Source: Actinobacteria bacterium UBA2279
GTDB taxonomy: Bacteria > Actinomycetota > Coriobacteriia > Anaerosomatales > Anaerosomataceae
DNA: 64,000 nt
Assembly (NCBI GenBank): GCA_002347365.1
Contig: DDWT01000021.1
Location: 47,516-111,515 of the forward strand
Direction of reading: 5' to 3'
Numbering within the stretch: position 1 is the stretch's first letter; each line of letters starts with the position of its first letter. Positions 17,187 to 26,612 of this stretch are shown one piece after another. Under the pieces are notes generated by a model. The model had not been told where the DNA came from, did not search any database, and was given only the letters and a program-made list of their open reading frames with translations. The position numbers and the translations under genes are program-made.

Positions 17187-19442
17187 ATGGCAAGTGCTCG
17201 CAACAACAACACGACATCGAAGAAGCGATCGACGGGCGCCGCGAAGGGCGCCAAGAATGCGTCGCGGCGCAAACCGGTGGAGCCGCCGCCCGTTCTTGAC
17301 GCCGATAGCCGTCACGAGATCATCGGTATAGTAACCTGCGCGTTCGCGATAGCACTGGCGATCGCAGTGCTCTCCGGCTCCCAGGGCGTCGTACCGCGCG
17401 CCGTCGCTACCGCACTCAAGATGGGCTTCGGGGTCGGCGCATACGCGATTCCCGTGGCCGTCCTGCTGTGGGGCGTCAGCTTCTTCATCCGCGCAGTGCG
17501 CATCGACGAGACGCGCGTGGGCATCGGCCTTGCGCTCGTTCTGCTCGCGGGGATCTCGCTGGTCGCCGTCTCCGCGCCCGAGGCGACCCAGTGGACCGAA
17601 CTCGAACTCGTCTCACGCGGCGGCTACGTCGGCGGAGGCATCGCCTGGGGACTTCGCTCGTTGCTGGGTAGCGCCATCACGTACGTCACCCTGGGTGCAG
17701 TCCTACTGGTCGGCCTCGTTTTCGGCGGCATGTCGATAACAGAACTCGTGGAACGCGTGACACTGTCGATACGGGGAGGGGAGCCCGACTCCGACTTCGC
17801 TCCGGATAGCGAGCGTCGTCGCGCCCCGAAGACCGTGCCCCTCGAGGAGTTCGCCGAACAAGACGATGCAGCTCATGCCGAGAAGCCCTCGCGCAAGCGC
17901 TCGGCACGCCCCGACCCGGAGGCGCAGCGACCCACGATTCCGACGACCCGTGCGATCGCACCCCGGAAGCTCGAAGGCTTCGAGCTTCCGTCCATCTCGA
18001 TGCTGCGGCGCAGCCCTGAGAACGCGGCGACGAACCGTGCCAACGAAAAGGACCTCAAACACACGGCCGGCGTGATCGAGCAAACGCTTGCGACGTTCGA
18101 CATCGGTGCACGGGTCGTGGACTGGATCTCGGGACCGACCGTCACGATGTTCGAGGTCGAGCTCGCCAAGGGCGTGAAGGTGAATCGCATCACGTCGCTG
18201 GCTGATGACATCGCTCTCGCGCTCGCAGCACCGACCATCAGGATCCTCGCACCCATCCCGGGCAAGAGCTACGTGGGCATCGAGGTGCCCAACGCCGGTC
18301 GCACGACAGTCACGCTCGGAGACGTCTTGCACGGCGCGCCGATGAACGATCCCAATCCGCTACTGCTGGCGATCGGCAAGGACGTCTCGGGAGATCAGAT
18401 CACCGCCGACCTTTCCGCCATGCCGCACCTGCTCATCGCAGGCTCGACCGGGACGGGCAAGTCGGTGTGCATCAACTCGCTCATCACCACGATCATGATG
18501 CGCGCGACGCCCGCTGAAGTACGACTCATCCTCATCGACCCCAAGCGGATAGAGCTCAATCTGTACAACGGCGTTCCGCACCTCTACGTCCCGGTGGTGA
18601 CGGAAGCCAAAGAGGCCGCCTCCGCTCTGCACTGGGCGGTCACTGAGATGGAGTCACGGCTGAGACGACTCCAGAAGGCCGGCGTGCGCAACATCGCTCA
18701 GTACAACGCGTCCGTACATGAAGGCAAGGCGCCCGAGGGCGCTGAGGAGATGCCGTACCTCGTCATCGTCATCGATGAACTCGCGGACCTCATGATGGTA
18801 GCGGCCAAAGAGGTCGAGGATTCGATCTGCCGCATCGCACAGCTCGCGCGTGCAGCCGGGATCCATCTCATCGTCGCTACCCAGCGACCGTCGACCGACA
18901 TCATCACCGGCCTCATCAAGACCAACATAACGAACCGGATCGCATTCGCCGTTGGCAGCAGCATCGACAGCCGGGTGATCCTGGACACTCCCGGCGCCGA
19001 CAAGCTCGTCGGTCTTGGCGATATGCTCTTCTCGACGCCCGCATGGCCCAAGCCGAAGCGGATCCAGGGAGCATTCGTGACCGAGGAGGAGATCAACGCC
19101 ATCGTCGACCACCTCAAGGGTCAGGCTGAGCCCGACTATCATGAGGAGATCCTCCAGCTCAAGCTCACCCAGGGCTCGATGGGCTCAGACGCGAACGCGG
19201 ACGACGATCCTCTCATCTGGGAGGCGGCAGACATCGTCGTCACCTCCGGAATGGGCTCGACATCACTGCTACAGCGACGCCTTAAGGTGGGATATGCGCG
19301 CGCTGGGCGTATCATGGACATGCTCGAAGCCAAGGGGATCGTCGGCGCACCCGACGGCTCACGACCACGCGACGTTCTCGTTGACATAGAGGATCTTGAG
19401 TCCATCAAGAGCTTCGACCGTATCGATCGCGAAGAAGGCTAG
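17187..19442 (+). CDS. ftsK: DNA translocase FtsK/SpoIIIE
   Basis: FtsK pumps chromosomal DNA across the closing septum. The 751-residue protein has a basic N-terminus, four membrane segments (about 50-190), a short charged linker, and the motor with Walker A GSTGTGKSVCINS, IDPKRIELN and Walker B VIVIDELADLMM, then a C-terminal gamma winged helix (from about 680, motif VTSGMGSTSLLQRRLKVGY) that reads KOPS-type sites. The linker is much shorter than in E. coli FtsK, similar to SpoIIIE. ATG 17187 follows GGGAG by nine bases. Confidence 0.96.
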   Translation: MASARNNNTTSKKRSTGAAKGAKNASRRKPVEPPPVLDADSRHEIIGIVTCAFAIALAIAVLSGSQGVVPRAVATALKMGFGVGAYAIPVAVLLWGVSFFIRAVRIDETRVGIGLALVLLAGISLVAVSAPEATQWTELELVSRGGYVGGGIAWGLRSLLGSAITYVTLGAVLLVGLVFGGMSITELVERVTLSIRGGEPDSDFAPDSERRRAPKTVPLEEFAEQDDAAHAEKPSRKRSARPDPEAQRPTIPTTRAIAPRKLEGFELPSISMLRRSPENAATNRANEKDLKHTAGVIEQTLATFDIGARVVDWISGPTVTMFEVELAKGVKVNRITSLADDIALALAAPTIRILAPIPGKSYVGIEVPNAGRTTVTLGDVLHGAPMNDPNPLLLAIGKDVSGDQITADLSAMPHLLIAGSTGTGKSVCINSLITTIMMRATPAEVRLILIDPKRIELNLYNGVPHLYVPVVTEAKEAASALHWAVTEMESRLRRLQKAGVRNIAQYNASVHEGKAPEGAEEMPYLVIVIDELADLMMVAAKEVEDSICRIAQLARAAGIHLIVATQRPSTDIITGLIKTNITNRIAFAVGSSIDSRVILDTPGADKLVGLGDMLFSTPAWPKPKRIQGAFVTEEEINAIVDHLKGQAEPDYHEEILQLKLTQGSMGSDANADDDPLIWEAADIVVTSGMGSTSLLQRRLKVGYARAGRIMDMLEAKGIVGAPDGSRPRDVLVDIEDLESIKSFDRIDREEG

Positions 19443-19472
19443 ACGCGCCATGCACCCAGGAGAGGTCATCGC

Positions 19473-20237
19473 ATGAGTATGGTAGGAGAGACCCTGGCCG
19501 CCGAGAGGCGTCGCCAGGGCAAGACCATAGCGGATGTCGAGGCCGGAACGATGATCATGGGCCGCATGATCGACGCGATCGAGCACGGACGATACGAAAG
19601 TCTGCCGAGCCCCGTGTATGTGAAGGGTTACCTGCAGAGCTACGCCAAGTTCCTTGGCCTTGAAGAGAGACCGATCCTCGATGCATACAAGAAGGAGACG
19701 TCCCAGATCGACGCGGAGGAACGTCTGCGGTTGCCTGACCGCGCAGTCGTCGTCGGGCGTGATCAGCTGCACGCCATCCCCATGCGCACGTGGTTGATCG
19801 CACTCGGAGTCGTTGTGGCGCTCGGTCTGGTACTGTGGGCGATCTCAGGTCTGACGGGCAGCTCGGATATCCCCGCGACCATCCCGCCGGAGACCTCATC
19901 CACCGCCGAGACAACGGATGCACCGGCACCCGGTGAAAGCACGGACACGTCCGCTGCGGCGGATTCGGTCGTGCCGACGCCGGCTGACGAAGGATTCACG
20001 CTGACGGTCACGGTCGACGAGGGTGCCGCCTCATGGCTGCGCGTGACAGTCGACGGGCTCAACGCATATGAAGGCACGCTCTCCGGTGGCGGATCCAAAG
20101 AGTGGGTCGTTACCGATCTTGCAACCGTACTCATCGGCAAACCGGGCTCCGTGTCGGTCACTAGAGACGGCGTCGAGGTTCCTATCGAGACCGCCGATGG
20201 GCGCGGCAGCGTGACACTGAGCGCATCCGGCGAATAG
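19473..20237 (+). CDS. RodZ-like helix-turn-helix membrane protein
   Basis: The 254-residue protein has an N-terminal XRE-type HTH (about 3-70, with SPVYVKGYLQSYAKFLGL, typical of RodZ), one membrane helix at about 107-126 (WLIALGVVVALGLVLWAI), a Ser/Thr/Pro-rich linker and a C-terminal DUF4115 domain (about 165-254). Proteins of this type link to MreB and cell shape in rods and are common downstream of ftsK in Gram-positive bacteria. Topology would be cytoplasmic HTH and external C-terminus. Its role in cell shape is inferred from the family. Confidence 0.85.
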   Translation: MSMVGETLAAERRRQGKTIADVEAGTMIMGRMIDAIEHGRYESLPSPVYVKGYLQSYAKFLGLEERPILDAYKKETSQIDAEERLRLPDRAVVVGRDQLHAIPMRTWLIALGVVVALGLVLWAISGLTGSSDIPATIPPETSSTAETTDAPAPGESTDTSAAADSVVPTPADEGFTLTVTVDEGAASWLRVTVDGLNAYEGTLSGGGSKEWVVTDLATVLIGKPGSVSVTRDGVEVPIETADGRGSVTLSASGE

Positions 20238-20271
20238 ACCCGGCTCCAGCCGCGGCGAGAAAGGAAGACCA

Positions 20272-20769
20272 ATGGCCAAAGACCAGAGTTTCGATGTCGT
20301 CTCCCAGGTAGACCTGCAGGAGGTGGATAACGCCGTCCAGCAGGCCTCCAAGGAGTTGACGCAGCGCTTCGACCTCAAAGACACGGGCTCCACGATCACC
20401 CTGGACAAGGCTGCCTCGACCGTCACGGTCACGTCAGCAAGCGATTTCGTCCTCAAGCAGGTGCGCGACGTCCTGGGAACCAAGCTCGTACGCCGCACGA
20501 TCGATCTCAAAGCCATCACGTGGGGCAAGGTCGAGACTGCCACAGGTGGATCGGTTCGCGTGACCGGGCAGATCGTCAACGGGATCGACCCGGAGATCGC
20601 ACGCAAGATCAACAAGGACATCCGGGAAGAGAAGTACAAGGTCAAGGTTCAGATCGAGGGCGAGAAGTTGCGTGTCTTCTCGCCCAGCCGCGACGTGCTG
20701 CAAGAAGTCATGGCCTTCCTCAAGGCCCAGGACTACGGCATCCCGCTGCAGTTCAACAACTACCGGTGA
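20272..20769 (+). CDS. YajQ family nucleotide-binding protein (DUF520)
   Basis: The 165-residue product starts with DQSFDVVSQVDLQEVDNA, the hallmark of the YajQ family, and ends in AFLKAQDYGIPLQFNNYR. Family members bind nucleotides (cyclic-di-GMP in Xanthomonas) and have two ferredoxin-like RNA-binding-type folds. The function in this organism is unknown. ATG 20272 has the ribosome site GAAAGGAAG. It lies between the RodZ-like gene and rimO in one transcription direction. Confidence 0.92.
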   Translation: MAKDQSFDVVSQVDLQEVDNAVQQASKELTQRFDLKDTGSTITLDKAASTVTVTSASDFVLKQVRDVLGTKLVRRTIDLKAITWGKVETATGGSVRVTGQIVNGIDPEIARKINKDIREEKYKVKVQIEGEKLRVFSPSRDVLQEVMAFLKAQDYGIPLQFNNYR

Positions 20770-20772
20770 CCT

Positions 20773-22077
20773 GTGTCTCACGTACCCGCGATACACGTCA
20801 TCACACTCGGCTGCCCTAAGAACGAAGTCGACAGCGACCGCATGCTCGCAAGCCTCGCGGCGTCTGCGTACAGGGTCACCGATTCTATCGAAGACGCGGA
20901 CGTCGTTGTCGTGAACACGTGTGCATTCATCCGCGAGGCGACCGAGGAGTCCATAGACACCGTCCTCACTCTCGCCGGGGACTGGAAATCATCTGCAGAT
21001 GGGCGCCGGATCATCGTCGCAGGGTGTATGGCATCGCGCTATGGCGCCGAGCTTGCCGCAGCGCTCACTGAAGCCGACGCATTCGTACCCGTGGCTGAGG
21101 AATCAGCTCTCCTTGAACGCCTCCAAGAGATCACGGGCGTTGCCGCCGATCAGGGCGGTCCGGTCCTTTCCGGCCGCACGGTGCCCGGACCATACGCCTA
21201 CCTGCAGGTTTCAGATGGCTGTCACCGCGCGTGTGCCTACTGCACCATCCCTGCGATACGGGGCCCGTATCGCAGCCGACCGATGGACGAGATCCTCGCC
21301 GAGGCGGCCACCCTGGTGGGTGCGGGAGCGAAGGAGCTCATCCTCATCGGACAGGACATCTCGGCGTACGGACGCGACCTTGCCGGGCCTGACGGACTTC
21401 CGCAGGTCGTCGAGCGAGTAGCAGCGGAGAGCGGAGCCGAACGCGTGCGTCTGATGTACGTACAGCCGGACGGCGTCACCGATGAGCTGCTCGATGTCAT
21501 GGCGGCCGCCTCCAACGTGTGCCGCTATCTCGACATCCCGCTACAACACGCGAGCGCACGCGTGCTTCGTCGTATGCGCCGGTCCGGTGATGCGTCGGCG
21601 TTCCTGCACCTTCTGAGTCGCATCCGTCGCACGCTGACGGGGGTATCGCTTCGCACCACGCTCATCGCCGGGTTCCCCGGCGAGACCGAGGAAGACATAT
21701 CGCTGGCCGAGGTGTTCCTTCGCGCCGCCGGTTTCGACCACGTCGGGGTTTTCACGTTCTCGCCTGAAGAAGGGACCGAAGCAGCCGATCTGGACGGGCA
21801 GCTGTCCGAGCAGGTACGGCTCGCCCGGACGCAACGGTTGCGGGACGCCGCCGATGAGGTCGGCTTCACGCGCGCCGCGGCCCGCTCAGGCACCGTTGAG
21901 CGTGTGCTCGTGGACGCACCGGACGACGACGGAGAGATCGTTGCGCGAACATGTGGTCAGGCACCCGATATCGACGGCGTCGTGCTTCTCGACAAGCCAC
22001 TCACTCCTGGTACGCTCGTAGATGTCAGGATCGTGGACTCCATCGCCTACGACCTTGTTGGCGAGGTACTGCAATGA
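20773..22077 (+). CDS. rimO: Ribosomal protein S12 methylthiotransferase RimO
   Basis: RimO is a radical SAM enzyme that methylthiolates an Asp of ribosomal protein S12. The 434-residue protein has the UPF0004 domain with cysteines in GCPKNEVDSD, NTCAF and GCMASRY (second iron-sulfur cluster), the radical SAM motif CHRACAYC (Cys-x3-Cys-x2-Cys) and a C-terminal TRAM domain. The CPKNEVDS pattern distinguishes RimO from MiaB, which is also in this window. GTG 20773 lies three bases after the YajQ stop; its TGA overlaps pgsA. Confidence 0.93.
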   Translation: MSHVPAIHVITLGCPKNEVDSDRMLASLAASAYRVTDSIEDADVVVVNTCAFIREATEESIDTVLTLAGDWKSSADGRRIIVAGCMASRYGAELAAALTEADAFVPVAEESALLERLQEITGVAADQGGPVLSGRTVPGPYAYLQVSDGCHRACAYCTIPAIRGPYRSRPMDEILAEAATLVGAGAKELILIGQDISAYGRDLAGPDGLPQVVERVAAESGAERVRLMYVQPDGVTDELLDVMAAASNVCRYLDIPLQHASARVLRRMRRSGDASAFLHLLSRIRRTLTGVSLRTTLIAGFPGETEEDISLAEVFLRAAGFDHVGVFTFSPEEGTEAADLDGQLSEQVRLARTQRLRDAADEVGFTRAAARSGTVERVLVDAPDDDGEIVARTCGQAPDIDGVVLLDKPLTPGTLVDVRIVDSIAYDLVGEVLQ

Positions 22078-22697
22078 ACATGAACTGGGCCAACCGCGTG
22101 ACCCTGCTGCGGGTGATGTTCATACCCGTGTTCCTCGTTGTCTTGCTCGGCGAGTGGCCATCGTTCATTCCTGCGCCTGCGGGATGGTTGGCCATGCAAC
22201 CATGGATAGCCGCACTGGTCTTCGCACTTGTCGCCGCTACCGACGCCGTTGACGGCTATCTTGCACGCTCGCGCAACGAGGTGACGACGTTCGGCAAATT
22301 CGTCGACCCGCTTGCCGACAAGTTGCTCGTCACGGCCGCGCTCGTCGCTCTGGTGGATCTGAACAGACTACCGTCCTGGATCGCGCTCGTGATCATCAGT
22401 CGCGAACTCATCGTCTCGGGACTGCGTATGGTCGCCGTGGCCGAGGGCAAGGTCATCGCGGCGTCTTGGTACGGCAAGGTGAAGACCATCCTGCAGATCA
22501 TCGCCATCGTCGGATTCATCGTGATGGGGAGCCCGTTGCTGGACGACATTGGTGGCACCGGCTTCGGTCGACTCTTCACCGGGCTTGCATGGATCATCAT
22601 GGCGGCTGCGATCATCGTCACGCTGCTCTCGATGGTCGACTACTTCTACCATGCCAGAGACATCATCACCGGCCCCTGGACGAGGAAGAAGCCGTGA
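22074..22697 (+). CDS. pgsA: CDP-diacylglycerol-glycerol-3-phosphate 3-phosphatidyltransferase
   Basis: PgsA makes phosphatidylglycerol phosphate at the membrane. The 207-residue polytopic protein has the CDP-alcohol phosphotransferase motif D-G-x2-A-R-x8-G-x3-D-x3-D (DAVDGYLARSRNEVTTFG and FVDPLAD). I chose ATG 22074, which overlaps the rimO stop; ATG 22080 is two codons later. The frame is open further upstream but that region is rimO. The rimO-pgsA-cinA-recA order is widely conserved. Confidence 0.93.
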   Translation: MNMNWANRVTLLRVMFIPVFLVVLLGEWPSFIPAPAGWLAMQPWIAALVFALVAATDAVDGYLARSRNEVTTFGKFVDPLADKLLVTAALVALVDLNRLPSWIALVIISRELIVSGLRMVAVAEGKVIAASWYGKVKTILQIIAIVGFIVMGSPLLDDIGGTGFGRLFTGLAWIIMAAAIIVTLLSMVDYFYHARDIITGPWTRKKP

Positions 22698-23917
22698 CCA
22701 CCCGCCCGCTCGCTGCGGTGGTCGGGGTGGGCACTGAGCTTGTCACCGGCCTTCGCATTGACACCAACACCGCCGAGATCGCTGCGTCGTTGCTCGGCGC
22801 GGGATACCGTGTCGTCGAAACTGTACGGGTGGCCGATGATGTCGAACTCATCTCGGGCACTCTGAGGCGTCTAACAGGCTTCTGTAGCCTCGTAATCGTC
22901 ACCGGCGGCCTTGGACCCACCCACGACGATGTCACCCGTGAGGCGGCCGCACACGCCCTTGGACTCACGATGCAGCGCAACCCCGATCTCGTGCAACGCC
23001 TCGCCGGGACGGCTGTGTTCCATCGGGACAGCGAGGCGAAGACACAGCTGCGGCGGCAGGCCGATGTCCTCGAAAGCGCAACACCCATCATCCCCTCCAT
23101 GGGAACAGCCCCGGGTCAGATCGTGCCAACCCCGGCGGGGACTCTAGTGATACTCCCTGGCCCGCCTCACGAGATGAGACCCATGCTGGCGGACTTCCTC
23201 ACGGCGGCTTCCGTCTCCACACCTCCGGCGCGCCTCCGTTGTGCCGGGGTATCTGAGTCCGACGTGCAGGTCCGCGTTCAACGCGTCCTGGAGTCTTTCC
23301 AGGGCATCGAGCTCACAGTGCTGGCATCTCCGGCCGATGTCGAGGTTGTGCTCTTCGACGATGAAGCCGGAGCCTCCCTCCTCGCAAGCGCCTCGGCTGC
23401 CGTCCGTGACGAACTCGGGGACTCCTGCTACTCCAGCGACGGTTCGACGCTCGCTCAGGTAGTCGTGCGGTCTGCACGCGATCGCGGACGGCGCATCGCA
23501 CTTGCCGAGTCTTGCACGGGCGGCATGATCGCGAGCGCGCTCACCGACGTCCCCGGTTCCTCCGATGTGTTCGCCGGCGGTATCGTGTCGTATTCGAACG
23601 AGATCAAGACCGCGGTTCTCGGCGTCGCCGTTGATACGCTCGCCACCCATGGCGCGGTCAGTGAGGCTACGGCTGCACAGATGGCCCGACGCGCGGCGGT
23701 ATTGCTCGACGCAGATCTCGCACTCGGGGTGACCGGTATCGCGGGACCCACGGGCGGCACCACCGACAAGCCGGTGGGCACCGTGTGTTTCGGGCTGGCC
23801 GACTCCGGAGAGTGCCGAACCTGGCGGCGACAGTTCTTCGGCGATCGCGCCGGAGTCCGACTCCGGGCGACCGTTGCCGCACTCGATGCGCTCCGCAGGG
23901 AGATACTGAAGGACTGA
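22694..23917 (+). CDS. cinA: CinA family protein (competence/damage-inducible, nicotinamide mononucleotide deamidase)
   Basis: CinA proteins join an N-terminal MoaB-like (COG1058) domain, active on ADP-ribose in some species, to a C-terminal NMN deamidase (PncC) domain. The 407-residue product has GVGTELVTGLRIDTN and VTGGLGPTHDDVT at the N-terminal half, and the PncC segment ALAESCTGGMIASALTDVPG with GITGIAGPTGGT-type residues (VTGIAGPTGGTTDKPVG) at the end. GTG 22694 overlaps the pgsA TGA; an in-frame ATG further upstream lies in pgsA and is rejected. Confidence 0.92.
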   Translation: MTTRPLAAVVGVGTELVTGLRIDTNTAEIAASLLGAGYRVVETVRVADDVELISGTLRRLTGFCSLVIVTGGLGPTHDDVTREAAAHALGLTMQRNPDLVQRLAGTAVFHRDSEAKTQLRRQADVLESATPIIPSMGTAPGQIVPTPAGTLVILPGPPHEMRPMLADFLTAASVSTPPARLRCAGVSESDVQVRVQRVLESFQGIELTVLASPADVEVVLFDDEAGASLLASASAAVRDELGDSCYSSDGSTLAQVVVRSARDRGRRIALAESCTGGMIASALTDVPGSSDVFAGGIVSYSNEIKTAVLGVAVDTLATHGAVSEATAAQMARRAAVLLDADLALGVTGIAGPTGGTTDKPVGTVCFGLADSGECRTWRRQFFGDRAGVRLRATVAALDALRREILKD

Positions 23918-23918
23918 C

Positions 23919-24506
23919 ATGGGCGTACGCACGTTCATCGGGATCGCCCTTCCGCTACCGGTGCGACAAGCACTCGGCAGTGCACAACAGGCGATGCGCG
24001 ACGACTCACCGGAATGGCGAACCGAGAAGTGGGTGGCCGAGGAGAATCTGCACGTCACTCTGAAGTTCCTGGGTTCCCTTCCCGAAGACCTCGTGACACG
24101 GGCCGCAGACACGCTTGTGGCAGCGTCAGCGACGTACCCACGCTTCCAGCTCCACCTCGATGAGATAGCCGCGATACCTCGAATCCGATCCGCAACGATG
24201 CTCTGGGCCGGGGTGGGCGAGGGGAGGGACCGCACCGTCGAACTCGCGATGGCCATAGACGACACACTTGCCGGCGAGGGTTTTGCTGCCGAGACCCGGA
24301 CCTTCAGACCACACGTGACGCTGGTCCGCTCACGCAATGCACGCCGCATCGCGCTCGCTACGCTCGACGCCGGGAACCAGATACTCTTCGCCTCCGAAGA
24401 GCGGCGCAAACGCGTGTCAGTGCGAGGAGTTACTCTGTTCTCCAGCACACTCACTCCGCACGGTCCGGTGTACGTGGAACGCTGTTTCGCACCGCTCGCA
24501 GAGTGA
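23919..24506 (+). CDS. thpR: RNA 2',3'-cyclic phosphodiesterase ThpR (LigT-like)
   Basis: Two-histidine (2H) phosphoesterases of this family open 2',3'-cyclic ends of RNA. The 195-residue protein starts RTFIGIALP and has both H-x-T-L motifs, HVTLKFLG near residue 45 and HVTLVRS near 130. The start ATG is one base after the cinA stop. It ends just before the recA promoter, and the -35 box of recA begins at the base after its TGA. Confidence 0.9.
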   Translation: MGVRTFIGIALPLPVRQALGSAQQAMRDDSPEWRTEKWVAEENLHVTLKFLGSLPEDLVTRAADTLVAASATYPRFQLHLDEIAAIPRIRSATMLWAGVGEGRDRTVELAMAIDDTLAGEGFAAETRTFRPHVTLVRSRNARRIALATLDAGNQILFASEERRKRVSVRGVTLFSSTLTPHGPVYVERCFAPLAE

Positions 24507-24535
24507 TTGACATCGAACACCTGTTCGTGTACGTT
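24507..24535 (+). promoter_or_regulatory. recA promoter: TTGACA -35 and TACGTT -10, 17-base spacer
   Basis: A perfect TTGACA at 24507-24512 is followed after 17 bases by TACGTT at 24530-24535. The LexA box lies entirely inside the spacer, so bound LexA would block RNA polymerase. The start would be near 24542, giving a leader of about 43 bases. Confidence 0.75.
24514..24527 (+). promoter_or_regulatory. LexA (SOS) box of recA
   Basis: CGAACACCTGTTCG, an inverted repeat of GAAC-N4-GTTC type as used by actinobacterial and Bacillus LexA. The identical 14 bases occur at 38585-38598 in the lexA/LysM region of this window. Confidence 0.88.
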
Positions 24536-24584
24536 CGACACAGCCTTTCAGGGGTCGCCCGCACGGGAGAAGGAGCAAGTTCTC

Positions 24585-25613
24585 ATGGATAAGGACAAAG
24601 AGAAGGTACTCGATCTCACGCGAGAGCAGATCGAGCGCAAGTTCGGGAAGGGCTCGCTCATGCGTCTAGGCGAGCACGACCTCGTCACCAAGATTCCTGT
24701 CATCCCGACCGGTGCCCTCGCACTGGACGCTGCGCTGGGAATCGGCGGCGTTCCGCGTGGCCGTATCGTCGAGATCTACGGCCCGGAATCCTCGGGCAAG
24801 ACCACCCTCGCACTGCAGATAGTCGCCGAAGCGCAGGCAATGGGGGGCGTCGCGGCATATATCGACGCCGAGCACTCGCTCGACCCCGCGTACGCCGCTC
24901 GCCTGGGTGTCTGTATCGATGACCTACTCATCTCCCAGCCGGATACCGGGGAGCAGGCACTCGAGATCACTGACATGCTCGTGCGTTCGAGCGCTATCGA
25001 CGTGGTCGTCGTAGACTCGGTCGCCGCTCTCGTGCCTCGAGCTGAACTCGAGGGTGAGATGGGCGATGTCACTGTCGGCCTCCAGGCCCGACTCATGAGC
25101 CAGGCTATGCGTAAGCTCGCGGGTTCGCTGAACCGTTCCAAGACCACCTGCATCTTCATCAACCAGTTGCGTGAGAAGGTCGGGGTCATGTTCGGGAATC
25201 CCGAGACGACATCGGGTGGACGTGCTCTCAAGTTCTACGCCTCTATCCGCATCGACATCAGACGCATCGACTCGATCAAACAAGGCACGGACATGATTGG
25301 AAACCGCGTCCGGGCCAAGGTCGTGAAGAACAAGGTGGCACCGCCGTTCAAGCAGGCGGAGTTCGACATCATGTACGGGTTCGGCATCTCCAAGGAGGGC
25401 AGCCTCCTCGACCTGGGGGTGGAAGAGGGCATCGTCCAGAAGTCCGGGGCATGGTACACCTACGCCGAAGACCGTCTGGGCCAGGGCCGAGAGGCTGCAA
25501 AAGAGTACCTGCGCGAGCATCTCGATGTTCGCGACACGATCGAGAAGACCATCCGTGAGCGCATCGGGTTGATTCCGGTCACTGAAGTCGAACCCGAAGC
25601 GGACGCTGAGTAG
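24585..25613 (+). CDS. recA: Recombinase RecA
   Basis: RecA forms filaments on single-stranded DNA, drives homologous recombination and stimulates LexA self-cleavage. The 342-residue protein has Walker [10 protein letters not shown] near residue 66, the KFGKGS start region, the DNA loops ([20 protein letters not shown]) and [19 protein letters not shown]. It has an acidic tail and no intein. ATG 24585 follows a GAGAAGGAG ribosome site; the frame is open back to 24507, but that part contains the promoter and LexA box. Confidence 0.98.
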   Translation: MDKDKEKVLDLTREQIERKFGKGSLMRLGEHDLVTKIPVIPTGALALDAALGIGGVPRGRIVEIYGPESSGKTTLALQIVAEAQAMGGVAAYIDAEHSLDPAYAARLGVCIDDLLISQPDTGEQALEITDMLVRSSAIDVVVVDSVAALVPRAELEGEMGDVTVGLQARLMSQAMRKLAGSLNRSKTTCIFINQLREKVGVMFGNPETTSGGRALKFYASIRIDIRRIDSIKQGTDMIGNRVRAKVVKNKVAPPFKQAEFDIMYGFGISKEGSLLDLGVEEGIVQKSGAWYTYAEDRLGQGREAAKEYLREHLDVRDTIEKTIRERIGLIPVTEVEPEADAE

Positions 25614-25615
25614 AC

Positions 25616-26257
25616 ATGCCACGGGTAACTGCGCTTCGAGCCGCGTTTCGTGGCTCGAAGCGCAGGTCGATCCACATCGACGGTGAAGAGTGGCGCACCA
25701 CCTCCGCCGCAGTCATTCGTGAGCTCGGCCTCTCCCAAGACGACGAAGTCGATCTCAGAGAGCTTGAGGCTGCGCTTTCTGCAGCCGAACCGGTAGCAGC
25801 CAGGGAACGAGCGCTTCGTCTTCTCGGCTATCGCGAACATGGGTCCAAGGAGCTGCACACGAAGCTGACGGACGACGGCTATCCAGCCGCGGTTGCAGCC
25901 GCTGTGACGGACTCGCTTGTTCGCGTGGGGTTGGTGGACGATGAACGCTATACCTCGCTGCTTGCCCGTACACTGATCGAGGGCCGCGGCTATGGACGCT
26001 CGCGGGCCTATCGCGAGATGACCAGGCGGGGGATATCCGAAGACGACGCTGGAGGCTGCCTTGACGCCCTGTGCTCCGAGAGTACTGAACGCACCAGGGC
26101 ACTGGAACTTGCGCGCAAGTGGGCACGCCCGGGCGCAGACGTTCGCAAGCTTGCGGCCCGACTGGCGCGCAGGGGTTTTGCGATGGGCATCTGCTTCGAG
26201 GCTGCGTCTGCTGCCGTCGGAGCGTGCGACCACGAGCCTCCCGACGATGACTTCTAA
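25616..26257 (+). CDS. recX: Regulatory protein RecX
   Basis: RecX binds RecA filaments and limits their activity. The 213-residue, helix-rich protein has three-helix repeats with the family motifs ALRLLGYREHGSKEL near residue 65 and VGLVDDERY near 105, followed by YGRSRAYREMTRRGI. The N-terminal 60 residues are basic and less conserved. It begins two bases after the recA TAG, so it should be expressed from the SOS-controlled recA promoter. Confidence 0.9.
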   Translation: MPRVTALRAAFRGSKRRSIHIDGEEWRTTSAAVIRELGLSQDDEVDLRELEAALSAAEPVAARERALRLLGYREHGSKELHTKLTDDGYPAAVAAAVTDSLVRVGLVDDERYTSLLARTLIEGRGYGRSRAYREMTRRGISEDDAGGCLDALCSESTERTRALELARKWARPGADVRKLAARLARRGFAMGICFEAASAAVGACDHEPPDDDF

Positions 26258-26313
26258 GCGAGAACTGCCCTTCTGAAATGGGGTTTTTCGCCATGTGGGC
26301 CGCCTGGCCACGC

Positions 26314-26343
26314 TTGACGAACACTCGTTTGGACGGCTACGAT
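26314..26343 (+). promoter_or_regulatory. Possible LexA-controlled promoter upstream of rny
   Basis: TTGACG (26314-26319), an 18-base spacer and TACGAT (26338-26343) form a plausible promoter. GAACACTCGTTT at 26319-26330 differs from the GAAC-N4-GTTC box by the last base, and it occupies the spacer just as in the recA promoter. Expression would begin near 26350. Confidence 0.4.
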
Positions 26344-26580
26344 GTGATGCGGCAATTGTGATTCACTCGATGGCGCCGATCATGCGTCGCCGATATGTAT
26401 GGTTACGGGAATCGATGATGTGACGCGGGACAGTTTCCCGCCTTATTCGTATACTCACGCTTCCTGTGCTCACGCAGCATGAATCGCTCTTGCCGGGCGC
26501 CGAGACGTCCGGCTTTGCATATGGATTACCTTGTAGGTTCCTCCTCTGCGAACCGGCAATGTCTCGTAGGTGGTTGTCGC

Positions 26581-26612
26581 CGTCTGGCGAAGCCCCCGAT
26601 GCGCCCCAGACG
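26581..26612 (+). promoter_or_regulatory. Leader hairpin before rny
   Basis: CGTCTGG (26581-26587) pairs with CCAGACG (26606-26612), with two extra C-G pairs inside across a small bulge. It ends about 26 bases before the ribosome site of rny. A role in translation or RNA processing is possible but unproven. Confidence 0.35.
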
